DNA of 30,000 nucleotides from Chromera velia (Eukaryota; Sar; Chromeraceae). The notes beneath the pieces are model-generated. The model ran no database searches. It had not been told where the DNA came from and saw nothing but the letters and a program-made list of their open reading frames with translations. The stretch is taken from the NCBI GenBank assembly GCA_018398765.1, contig JAHBMJ010004628.1, positions 1-30,000 on the forward strand, in the 5' to 3' direction. This document shows positions 1 through 10,500 of the stretch, one piece after another (position 1 is the first letter of the stretch; every line of letters begins with the position of its first letter). A program made the position numbers and the translations under genes.

Positions 1-3000
1 ATAGAGAAAGGCAGGACCTTTCTCTCTGTACATCGTTCTTCTTTGCAGACGGAAAACGGCAGGACACCTCTCGCTGTAGATCTTCATTCTTTGTAGACAG
101 AGAAGGGCAAAACCCCTCTCTTTATACATCTTTGTTCTTTGCAGACAGAGAAGGGCAGGACCATCTCTCTATATATCTTCATTTTTTGCAGACGGAGAAC
201 ACCAGGACCCTTCTCTCTATATATCTTTCTTCTGTGCAGACAGAGAAGGGCAGAGACCTGTCTCTCTGTATATCTTTCTTTTTTGCAGACAGAGAAGGGC
301 AGGACCCTCTCTTTGTACATCTTTCTTCTTTGCAGACAGAAAAGGGCAGAGATACATCTCTCTGTCCATCTTTTGTCTTTGTAGACAGGGAAGGGCAGGA
401 CCCTCTCTCTGTACGTTTTTCTTCTTTGCAGACAGAAAATTTCAAAGGCGACACCCCTCTCTCTGTACATCTTTCTTCTTTGCAGACAAAGAAGGGCAGG
501 ACCCCTCTCTCTGTACATCTTTCTTCTTTGCACACAGAGAAGGGCAGAGACCTCTCTCTCTGTACATCTTCTTCTGTACAGACAGAGAAGGGCAGCTAGG
601 ACCCTCTCTCTGTACATCTTTCTTCTTTGCAGACAGAGAAGGGAAGGAACCGATCTCTCTATACATCATTCTTCTGTGCAGACAGAGAAGGGCAGGACCC
701 TTCTCTCTCTACATCTTCATTTGTTGCAGGCAGAGAAGGGCAGGACCCCTGTCTCTGTACATCTTCATTCTTTACAGACAAAGAAGAGCAGGACCCCTCT
801 CTCTATACATATTTCTCCTTTATAGACAGAAAAGGGCAGAGACACCTCTGTCTGTCCATTTTTCTTCTTCGAACAGAGAAGGGCAGAACCCTCTCTCTGT
901 ACATCTTTCTTCTTTGCAGACAGAGAAGGACAGGACCCTCTCTATATATATCATTCTTCTTTGCAGACAGAGAAGGGCAGGACTTTCTCTCTGTACATCG
1001 TTCTTCTTTGTAGACAGAGAAAGGCAGGACCCCTCTCTCTGTACATCTTTCTTCTTCGAAGACAGAGAAGGGCAAGACTCTCTCTCTATACATCTTTCTT
1101 CTTTTCAGACAGAGAAAGGCAGAGAGAGACACCTCTCTCTATACATGTTTCTTCTTTACAGACAGAGAAGGGTAGAAACCCCTCCCTCTATACATCGTTC
1201 TTCTTTGCAGACAGAGAAGGGCAGGACCCTCTCTCTGTACATCTTCATTCTTTGCAGACAAAGAAGGGCAGGACTCCTCTCTCTGTGCATCTTTCTTCTT
1301 TGTAGACAGAGAAAGGCAGAACACCTCTCTCTGTATATCTTTCTTCTTTGCAGACAGAGAACGGCAGGACCCCTCTCTCTGTACATCTTTCTTCTTTGCA
1401 GACAAAGAAGGGTAGGACCCTCTCTCTGTACACTTTTCTTCTTTGCAGATAGAGAAGGGCAGGACCCTTCTCTCTGTACATCTTTTTTCTTTGCAGACAG
1501 AGAAGGGCAGGACCCTCTGTCTGTACATCTTTTTTCTTAGCAGACAGAGAAGGGGCAGGACCCTCTCTCTGTACATCTTTCTTCTTTGCAGACAGAGAAG
1601 GGCAGAGACTCCTCTCTTTGTGCAGCTTCATTCTTTGCAGATAGAGAAAGGCAGGACCCTCTCTCTGTACATCTTCATTCTTTGCAGACAGAGAAGGGCA
1701 GGATCCCTCTCTCTATGCATCTTTCTTCTTTGCAAACAGAGAAGGGCAGAACACCTCTCTCTGTACATCTTCATTCTTTGTAGACAGAGAAGAGTAAGAC
1801 CCCTCTCTCTGTACATCTTTCTTCTTTACAGATAGAGAAGGGCAGGACCCTCTCTCTGTATATCTTTCTTCTTTGTAAACAGAGAAGGGGAGAGATCCCT
1901 CTCTTTGTGTAGCTTCATTCTTTGCAGACAGAGAAGGGCAGGACTCTCTCTCTGTACATATTTCTTCTTTGCAAACAGAGAAGGGCAAGAGACCTATCTC
2001 TCTGTACATCTTTCTTCTTTGTAGACAGAGAAAGGCAGGATTTCTCTCTCTATACATCTTCATTCTTTGCAGACAGAGAAGGGCAGGACCCCTCTCTTTG
2101 TATATCTTTCTTCTGTACAGACAGAAAATGGCAGAGACCCCTCTCTTTGTGCAGTTTCATTCTTTGCAGGTAGAGAAGGGCAGGACCCCTGTCTCTGTAC
2201 ATCTTCATTCTTTGTAGACAGAGAAGGGCAGGATCTATCTCTCTATATATCTTTCTTCTTTGCAGACAAAGAAGGGCAAGAGACCCATCTCTCTGTACAT
2301 CTTTCTTCTTTGCAGACAGAGAAGGGTAGGACCCCTCCTAGGACCCCTCTCTCTGTTCATCCTTCTTCTTTGCAGATAGAGAAGGGCAGGACCCTCTGTC
2401 TGTACATCTTTTTTCTTAGCAGACAGAGAAGGGGCAGGACCCTCTCTCTGTACATCTTTCTTCTTTGCAGACAGAGAAGGGCAGAGACTCCTCTCTTTGT
2501 GCAGCTTCATTCTTTGCAGATAGAGAAAGGCAGGACCCCCTCTCTGTACATCTTCATTCTTTGCAGACAGAGAAGGGCAGGATCCCTCTCTCTATGCATC
2601 TTTCTTATTTGCAAACAGAGAAGGGCAGAACACCTCTCTCTGTACATCTTTCTTCTTTGTAGACAGAGAAGGGCAGGACCCCTCTCTCTGTATATCTTTC
2701 TTTTTTACAGACAGAGAAGGGCAGGACTCTAGGGCAGGACCCTCTCTCTGTATACCTTTCTTCTTTGCAGACGGAGAAAGGCAAAGACCCGTCTCTTTGT
2801 GTAGCTTCATTCTTTGCAGACAGAGAAGGGTAGGACCCCTCTCTCTGTACATGTTTCTTCTTTACAGATAGAGAAGGGCAGGACCCTCTCTCTGTATATC
2901 TTTCTTCTTTGTAAATAGAGAAGGGGAGAGACCCCTCTCTTTGTGCAGCTTCATTCTTTGCAGACAGAGAAGGGCAGGACTCTCTCTCTGTACATCTTTC

Positions 3001-5393
3001 TTCTTTGCAAACAGAGAAGGGCAAGAGACCCATCTCTCTGTACATCTTTCTTCTTTGTAGACAGAGAAGGGCAGGATTTCTCTCTCTGTAAATCTTCATT
3101 CTTTGCAGATAGAGAAGGGCAGGACCCCTCTCTCTGTACATCTTTCTTCTTTGCAGACAGAAAATGGCAAAGACCCCTCTCTTTGTGCAGCTTCATTCTT
3201 TGCAGGTAGAGAAGGGCAGGACTCCTGTCTCTGTACATCTTCATTCTTTGCAGACAGAGAAGGGCAGGATCCATCTCTCTATACATCTTTCTTCTTTGCA
3301 GACAAAGAAGGGCAAGAGACCCATCTTTTTGTACATCTTTCTTCTTTGCAGACAGAGAAGGGTAGGACCCCTCCTAGGACCCCTCTCTCTGTTCATCTTT
3401 CTTCTTTGCAGATAGAGAAGGGCAGGACCCTCTCTCTATACATCTTCATTCTTTACAGACAGAGAAGGGCAGGACCCCTCTCTCTGTATATCTTTCTTCT
3501 TTGCAGACAGAAAAGGGCAGGACCCTCTCTCTATATATCTTCATTCTTTGCAGACAAAGAAGGGCAGGACCCCTCTCTCTGTATATCTTTCTTCTTTGCA
3601 GACAGAGAAGGGCAGGTTCCATCTCTCTATACATCGTTCTTCTTTGCAAATAGAGAAGGGCAGGACCCTCTCTCTGTAGATCTTCATTCTTTGCAAACAG
3701 GGAAGGGCAGAACCCCTCTCTCTGTACATCTTTCTTCTTTGCAGACAGAGAAGAGCAGGACCCTTCTCTCTGTACATCTTTCTTCTTTGCAGATAGAGAA
3801 GGGCAGGACCCTCTCTCTGTATATCTTTCTTCTTTGCAGACAGAGAAGGGCAGGACCCCTCTCTCTGTATATCTCCCTTCTTTATAGATAAAGAAGGCAG
3901 GACCCCTCTCTATATATATCATTCTTCTTTGCAGATAGAGAAGGGTAGGACTCATCTCTCTGTACATCTTCTTCTTTGCAGACAGAGAAGGGCAAAGACC
4001 CCTCTCTCTGTACATCTTTCTTCTTTGTAGACAGAGAAGGGCAGGACCCTCTCTTTGTACATCTTTCTTCTGTGCAGACAGAGAGGGGTAGAGACCTCTC
4101 TCTCTGTACATCTTCTTCTTTGCAGAGAGAGACGGGCAGAGACCCCTCTCTCTGTACATCTCATCTTTTTTCTTTGCAGACAGAGAAGGGCAGAACCCTC
4201 TTTCTGTTCATTTTGCTTCTTTGCAGACAGAGAAGGGCAAGCCCCATCTCTCTGTACATCTTCATTCTCTACAGACAGAGAAGGGCAGGACTCCTCTTTC
4301 TATACATCTTTATTCTTTGCAAACAGAGAAGGGCAGGACCCCTCTCTCTATACATCTTTCTTCTTTGCAGACAAAAAAAGGCAGAGACCCCTCTCTCTGT
4401 ACATAATTCTTTTTTGTTGATAGGGAAGGGCAGGACCCCTCTCTCTCTATATCTTTCTTCTTTGCAGACAGAGAAGGGCAGAGACCCCTTTCTCAGTACA
4501 TCCTTCCTTGCAGACAGAGAAGGGCAGAGACCCCTCTCTCTGTACGTCTTTCTTCTTTGTAGACAGAGAAGAGCAAAGACACCTCTCTCTGTACATCTTT
4601 CTTCTTTGCAGACAGAGATCGAAGATCAAAGATCCCTCTCTCTATGCATCTTTCTTCTTTGCAGACAGAGAAGGTTAAAGATTCCTCTCTCTGTACATCT
4701 TTCTTCTTTATATTAGACAGAGAAAGGCAGGACCCCTCTCTCTGTATATCCTTTTTCTTTGCAGACAGAGAAGGGCAAAGACACCTCTCTCTATACATCC
4801 TTCTTCTTTATAAACAGAGAAGGGCAGAGACCCCTTTCTCTGTACATCTTCTTTTTTGTAAACAGAGATCAAACGCTAAAGGACCCTCTTTCTATACATC
4901 TTTCTTCTTTGCAGACAGAGAAGGGCAGGACCCCCTCTCTCTACATCTTTCTTCTTTGTAGGCAGAGATGAGTAGAGACCCCTCTCTTTGTACACCTTTC
5001 TTCTTTGCAGACAGAGAAGGGCAGGACCATCTCTCTGTACATCTTTCTTCTTTGCAGACAGAGAAGGGCAGAGATCCTTCTCTATATACATCTTTCTTTT
5101 TTACAGATAGAGAAGGGCTCCTGCCCCTCTCTGAGGCTCTCTCTGTGCATTCTTCTTCTTTGCAGATAGAGAAGAGCAGAGACACCTCTCTCTGTACATC
5201 TTTCTTTTTTGCAGACAGAGAAGGGCAGAGACCCCTTTCTATACATCTTCATTTGCAAACAAAGAAGGGCAAGAACCCTCTCTCTGTACATCTTTCTTCT
5301 TTGCAGACAAAAAAAGGTAGAGATCGCTCTCTGTCTCTATACATCTCTCCATTCTGGCAGACAGAGAAGGGCAAGACCCCTGTCTTTGGGCCA
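1..5393. repeat. Tandem satellite, ~48-bp unit, about 110 copies
   Basis: A diverged tandem array fills the first 5.4 kb and continues off the left edge. The modal unit is about 48 bp (range roughly 45-51) and is built from the blocks AGACAGAGAAGGGCAGGACC, CCTCTCTCTGTACATC and TTTCTTCTTTGC, with a frequent variant TTCATTCTTTGC. Because 48 is divisible by 3, several frames on both strands stay open for hundreds of bases and read as 16-residue periodic peptides (QTEKGRTPLSVHLSSL on +, MYRERGPALLCLQRRK on -). Frames break wherever a unit has a 1-2 bp length change, and no frame is preserved throughout, so I treat these as by-products of the period. Longer segments are duplicated at offsets of about 879 and 1036 bp. 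The array decays at 5340-5400; isolated unit fragments persist to about 5460. Confidence 0.97.
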
Positions 5394-5860
5394 TCGCATC
5401 GTTTGCGGAGTTAAAAGGCAGCTGCTGCTGTGTCCAGGCATCCGTTGCAGACAGAGAAAGACAACGTCTTATAGCGTTTGCTCTTTCCATATATCTTTAA
5501 AAGGCAGAAGAGATATTATGGCTCTCCCTATGCCAATTGATCCATTGCAAACTTGATGGCAGATACGTATTTGGCATGTTCTTCTGTATAGTCAGTAGAT
5601 CACCATTGAAATAGGATCTCAAAGTTGATCAAAGAAGCAGTGTCCAAAACAAAAAAATATGATATAAATTTGTTGGCAACAATAAATTGTTGCATCTTTA
5701 GGCATATGCAGTTGCTACATTATAGAGTGTTTCAGCTTTATCTGATCCACTTTAAAATATGAACCAGTAATGGCAAATCATAAACATAAATGTTTATTGA
5801 TTAACTAAACTACGTAATACTGTTTCTTGTCTTTTCAGACTGGGGACCCGTCTCAGACTG
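5394..5860. other. Intergenic, AT-rich, no gene seen
   Basis: After the satellite the sequence becomes AT-rich, with no codon-biased frame. Satellite remnants (GCAGACAGAGAAAGACAACG) occur near 5446-5465. A pyrimidine tract ending in TTTTCAG lies at about 5832-5838 and could act as a 3' splice site, but nothing coding follows it. I see no RNA gene here. Confidence 0.6.
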
Positions 5861-5975
5861 GGGGCCGCTAGATCCCTCGGGCATGCACCTAATGTTGGGT
5901 AAGCAAGCGAAATAGCTATACGGCATTAGGCGAAATGCGCCCCCTTGATATGGCTTAATGGAGTTACTTTTTGTT
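5861..5975. repeat. Diverged direct repeat, copy A
   Basis: A block of about 110 bp recurs, with scattered substitutions, at 6525-6636 in the same orientation. Shared landmarks are CCGCTAGAT, CCTCGGGC, CCTAATGTTG, a perfect run around CTATACGGCATTAGGCGAAA, TGCGCCCCCTTGATA and GGCTTAA. It does not fold as a tRNA and matches no snRNA or rRNA that I recognise. The two copies could be the ends of an old transposon or a dispersed repeat family. Confidence 0.8.
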
Positions 5976-6524
5976 AAGACGTGAATCTAGTCGTGTCTAC
6001 GGGTCCCACAGTCTAAACTAGGAGTGATCGGGATTTTCATGAAGAAGTTTGAATGGAAGGCGAAGCCTAGCTTGCGGAATAAAGCCATGTGTTCAAACGA
6101 TGGAAATCATGATCCGATGAGAAATATAGTCCCCAGCCTAGTGCGGCCTTTGCGGCACCAACGCGCTGAACCAGGAACGTCAAATCCGTCCCGCGCGGGC
6201 AAGAAAAAATAGTGGTCGCGGTTTTATCTACCGTGCACTCAGAAAAATGCGTGAGTCAGAAAAGATATGTTGAGTAGTTAAAGAGGAGTCAAACGAAGGA
6301 GAAAAGACGATAGTCTGTTCTGACAGTTCCGTTGAATGAACCGGAACCCACCCTCCCACCGCTTTAGACAGTGCTTCTCCAATCCGTTGTCTTAGCTGTA
6401 AAGCCGATCGACTGCTCGGGTAGTCAACTCAGTTTACTGGGGAAGGACTATTCTGTACTGGTTTTTCAGGGTGAACGGGGGGGAAGATTGTCGATAAGGG
6501 ATCTAATCATATGCGGCATAGTGG
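5976..6524. other. Unique spacer between the two direct repeats
   Basis: About 550 bp of mixed composition. The longest frames, such as 6024-6212, are short and lack similarity that I can name. If the flanking repeats are element termini, this would be the internal part of a small non-autonomous element. I see no coding signal for a transposase or reverse transcriptase. Confidence 0.5.
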
Positions 6525-6636
6525 GGGGACCGCTAGATTCCTCGGGCGCATGCCTAATGTTGTGTAAACAAGCGAAACAGCTATACGGCATTAGGCGAAA
6601 TGCGCCCCCTTGATACGGCTTAACGGACTTACCTTT
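6525..6636. repeat. Diverged direct repeat, copy B
   Basis: This is the second copy of the block at 5861-5975, about 662 bp downstream in the same orientation. The core CTATACGGCATTAGGCGAAA is identical. Several substitutions and small indels flank the core, for example TGTTGTGTAAACAAGCG here against TGTTGGGTAAGCAAGCG in copy A, so the duplication is not recent. Confidence 0.8.
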
Positions 6637-6735
6637 ACATGCATACAGAGTCCTCGATCATATATGCCTCTACCAATATACGCCCGGAGAGGCGATAAGA
6701 GAGATATATGCCTAATATGCATGCAGTGGCAGCAG

Positions 6736-7325
6736 TGCATGCATGCAGGACATATACCGCATCAAATCGAATTTTTCGTCAGATACACATTACAAATACA
6801 TTTTTTACATTTTAAATTTTTTTTTTTGGCCCAAATGAGGCGTACAGACCAAAAATGACATGCCGGGGCCCAACTTTTGTGTCCAACCACAATTTGCATG
6901 CTGGATTACAAATGTTGACAATTAATGCATGTGGATCCCAGAAGTCTCCTGAAAGCTGAAGTCTCCTGAATCACAGTGACGCCTTCTGTTTCATCTGAAT
7001 TTTTTGCACGTAATCATGAAGCTTGTCTGTGCAGCAGAACTGCCCATAAACTTCAAAACAACACAACTCAAGGATGAACCGAAGTGCACTCACGGACCAA
7101 CTTTTGTAATCGAGCACTCAGATTTGTAATCCGCGGTGCGCGCGCGCATCCCGCGCGAAGTTGGGCCCCGGCATGCCGTTTTTGGTCTGTATTGAACAAT
7201 TTGGGCCCAAAAAAACAGCGTTTAAAAATGCATAATTTGTATTTGTAATTTGTACGCCGGGGTCAAAAACGAAAAATTACATTTGATGCGGTATATGCAT
7301 GCATATATAGGACATGCATGCATTT
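6736..7325. mobile_element. Foldback / MITE-like element with long inverted repeats
   Basis: The left arm (about 6736-6875) is the imperfect reverse complement of the right arm (about 7158-7322). Paired landmarks, left then right, are: GGCATATACCGC-like ATACCGCATCAAAT against ATTTGATGCGGTAT; GGCCCAAAT against ATTTGGGCCC; ACAGACCAAAAA against TTTTTGGTCTGT; and GCCGGGGCCCAACTT against AAGTTGGGCCCCGGC. Inner arms also pair (GGATTACAAAT at 6903-6913, ATTTGTAATCC at 7122-7132). The ~200-bp centre has no open frame of note and no transposase. TGCATGCATG runs lie near both outer ends. I did not find an unambiguous target-site duplication. The element ends about 200 bp before the CFAP57 start codon, so it may contribute to that gene's 5' region. 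Confidence 0.8.
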
Positions 7326-7533
7326 TAATTCGGCAATGACGTTAAAGTGCATGCACAAGAGTTGTGACAGTGAAGGTCCTTCCATCCCGTTGCTTCTGCA
7401 TCCTTCCAGACCATCCATTCTCAGAGTGACACTGTGAAAACTGTCCTTCAGCAGATTGATGATCTGCATACGCCACCATTCTGCGTGGCTGTTGTGATTC
7501 AACCAGGCAACACATCCATCAGAGTGCAACACA

Positions 7534-10500
7534 ATGAGTCGAAAAAGTAGTGCCCTTGAAACGCCTAAAACTGGCAGTCCGACCGGGCGCAAGTCCAGTG
7601 TTCGTCTGCCCGACGCCTCCAGCTCGACCATTGAGATTCCCTCTCCAAAGAATCAGAGAAAGAGCATCATAGAGCTCGGCCAGGAAGCAGAAGCCGTCAT
7701 CGCACGACAAAAGCCCATGTATGTAGACGGAAAGTTTTCTAACGGTACCAGCATCTTCAGCTGCCATGCATTTGGAATGAAGCCGGACATCTTTCGCGGC
7801 TCCGTTTTATTCGGTCCCGACGACTCTTTCTACTTTGCTGTCGGGGGGCAAATTGCCATTTGGGACACTGTCAAGCAGACAATTTCATTCCAAGGCAACA
7901 GGGACGCCAGAGGCCGGACAGTCACCGCCATGTGCAGAAGCAGCGATGGAAAGGCGTTTGCCATTGCAGAGAAATATCTGTTTGACATGGACGGAACGTT
8001 CTCAAATCCGAACGTGTCCACAGCCCAAATGAACAATCACGCAACACCAGAGGTCCTGATATACCACAGGACGGGTGAACTTTGGCGTCGATTGAAGTTG
8101 AGGGGGAAGGACTCTCGACCGTCTGAGATCATTGACTGCTGCTTCACCCCTGACGGCCGTTTCTTCGTGACACTGTCGGGCCCCCCCGACTTCTGTATCT
8201 CCTATTGGCGTACAGAGGTGCAGAAGGTGATTGCCAAAGTGGATGTGAAGGAGAAGGTCACGCACATCAGCATGTGTCCAGCGTCCTCGAACAGCACGCT
8301 CTGCGTTTCGGGTCCTGGCTACGTCCGTTTCTGGGTGTACACAGCACACGACAAGAAAATGCGCGAGGGCGACCCTATTCTCGAGTTGAAGACAGAGAGG
8401 GGGAACAACTTTGTGGATCATTGTTGGGTCTCCACCACGACCTGTGTTGCCATTAGTGCGGCAGGTTCGCTGTACGTGTTTGAGAGAGGGGACCTGCATC
8501 AGGTCTTGAACATTCACGATGCTCTTGTGGAAAGGGAAAAGACAGAACAGAACGCGAGGGGACAGGGGGGGAAGGCGGCAGAAGATGCGGGGGAAGCAAG
8601 TCCCGAGGGGAGTCCCACAGGGGAGTCACCTGGATCGCGAAAGGAAAAGGAAGGAGAGGCAGAGCCCTCGGGGGAGGGGGGAGACTCTCCTGTTGTCCTT
8701 CCTGGAACTCTCGCGGGAGCAGACTCTTCTTTTAACCCTTCGATTTTCGGAATGGGAATGCAGCAGAAAGCCTCCCCTAGAAAGATTCGAGATGTAGAGT
8801 TGAGGACATGTTGTAGTTGGAGTAAGGGTTTGGCTGTAGGGGGTACACATGGGTATGTGGGGGTGCTGCAGCTTAGTTACCCTCACGAGGATGCAGAGTT
8901 TGAGGGAGAGGGGGATGAGGCGGGGGGATCAACGAAGAAGGCTGCATCTGGCTCTTCTCCTGCTGCTGCAGGAGCAGCTCCAGGAGCAGAACAGGGGGCA
9001 GAGAGACCTCGGTTGTCCTTCCTTGCACACTTCTTCGTGCACGACCCTTCTGAGATTGATGATAGAGGGAGGTTGGTAGTAGGAGGAAGTCGCAACGTCG
9101 GGATGCCGTCTCCTGTAGCTGGTGGCAGGGGTGTGGGGGGAGAAGGGGGAGGGCACTTTAAATGGCAGCTGGCACCTAAAGAGAGGGAGGTCCTACAGAT
9201 GTCAACAAATTTTGAGGACATGATGGTGGGTGCGTTCGTTGGTTTGTCCACTCGATCATTCATTCATTCATTCATTTATTTATTCATTCGTTCATTCATT
9301 CGTCCATTCATTCATTCATTTATTCATTCGTTCATTCATTCATCCATCCATCCATTGAAGCTTTCTTTGCTTCAGTCACTGCAAGAAAGAGAGCAAAAAA
9401 GTCGTGACCATCTTCTCAGAAAAATCCGAATTCAATGAAAGTCCTCCAATTGTCCACTTGCTCGCTCCCCCTCGAACTGGCTCTCGTCGTCCATCTACAC
9501 ATCCTTGTCTGCCCTTTTAGCCCTTTGGCCGGTTCAGCTTTGACATCCTCAGTACACTCGTAAGTGTTCCTACATTGCTCCCACTGAATGCAGATTGTTC
9601 AAATCCGCACGTTGATAGACGAGGAGAAGGACATGCTCGGGCTCTCCCCTGTCGCGAGGATGTCCACACACAAGGCTAGAGGGTCGATCGGGTCAGTCAG
9701 GCACGCAGCCAGGAGGTCCCTCTTTCTCTCCCCCCCCCTCACGTGCGGATCGGTCGATGCTGGCTGTTCTCTTCTCTTACGCGCAAGGCCCGATTCTTCG
9801 TTCCCCCTGATCCTATCTTGTCCCTTTTCTCTGTCACCTCCCCTGTTCCTTTGGTAGGTTGAAGAGTTTTTTCTGAAAGAAGCATTTTCCTCTGCCTCGA
9901 TCCCCAAACAGATCCTAGCTCGACTCAGAAGGGGAGTTGGTCGGTCAGGCTTGCTACGTGTGTTCCTCATGGACCGGGAAGACGTTTCTTCTCTGTCTGT
10001 CTTCATGACTATCTGTCACAAAGCAGAAAAAACGAAGTCACGTTCTCTGTCTCTGTCTCAGCATGAATTTGCTCCCCACAATCTCCGTATATGGCCCATC
10101 CATCTGCAGACGGCAAAAGGCCCCGGCCAAGCAGAGGCGTGTGGAGCTGTTCACCTTCCCTGTCGGACAGGCCGACGTGGTGGCTGCTGACGATCCCAAG
10201 GCCTTCACTCCCGTCCTGAAGGAGTCTTTCCACAACGGGAAGGTCCTCGCATTGGATTCTGCCTTGCAGAGGTGAGGGGGAGGGAGGGGTGGGTGAGGGG
10301 GATAGATAAGGGAGAGAGGGAATGAGCATCAGAATGGGTGGGTAAGAGGGACGGAAGGCGGAAGCAAGCACATTCGCACACACAGACACCCTCGCTCTCT
10401 CGTGCGCACATACACAGACACAGGCACACAAACAAAAAACGGAGAGAGAGAGAGAGAGAGAGAGAGAGCGACATTTGAGATCAGAAAGAAAAAGAGCACT

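Noticed and set aside
1-5393. Tandem array as a CRISPR array or as a repeat-protein gene
   Set aside because: There are no unique spacers between units, the organism is eukaryotic, frames are broken by unit-length changes, and equivalent open frames exist on both strands.
5861-6636. Direct repeats as tRNA or snRNA genes
   Set aside because: There is no cloverleaf, no A/B box pair and no Sm-site or recognisable snRNA sequence.
9238-9438. Continuation of CFAP57 exon 1 to the stop at 9438
   Set aside because: The frame becomes a Phe-Ile-His-Ser translation of a TTCA repeat; the next exons join in phase from a donor at 9226 or 9238.
9858-10020. Possible extra CFAP57 exon ([18 protein letters not shown])
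   Set aside because: An acceptor-like TAG precedes it, but including it breaks the phase of exons 2 and 3, which join directly into a sensible reading.
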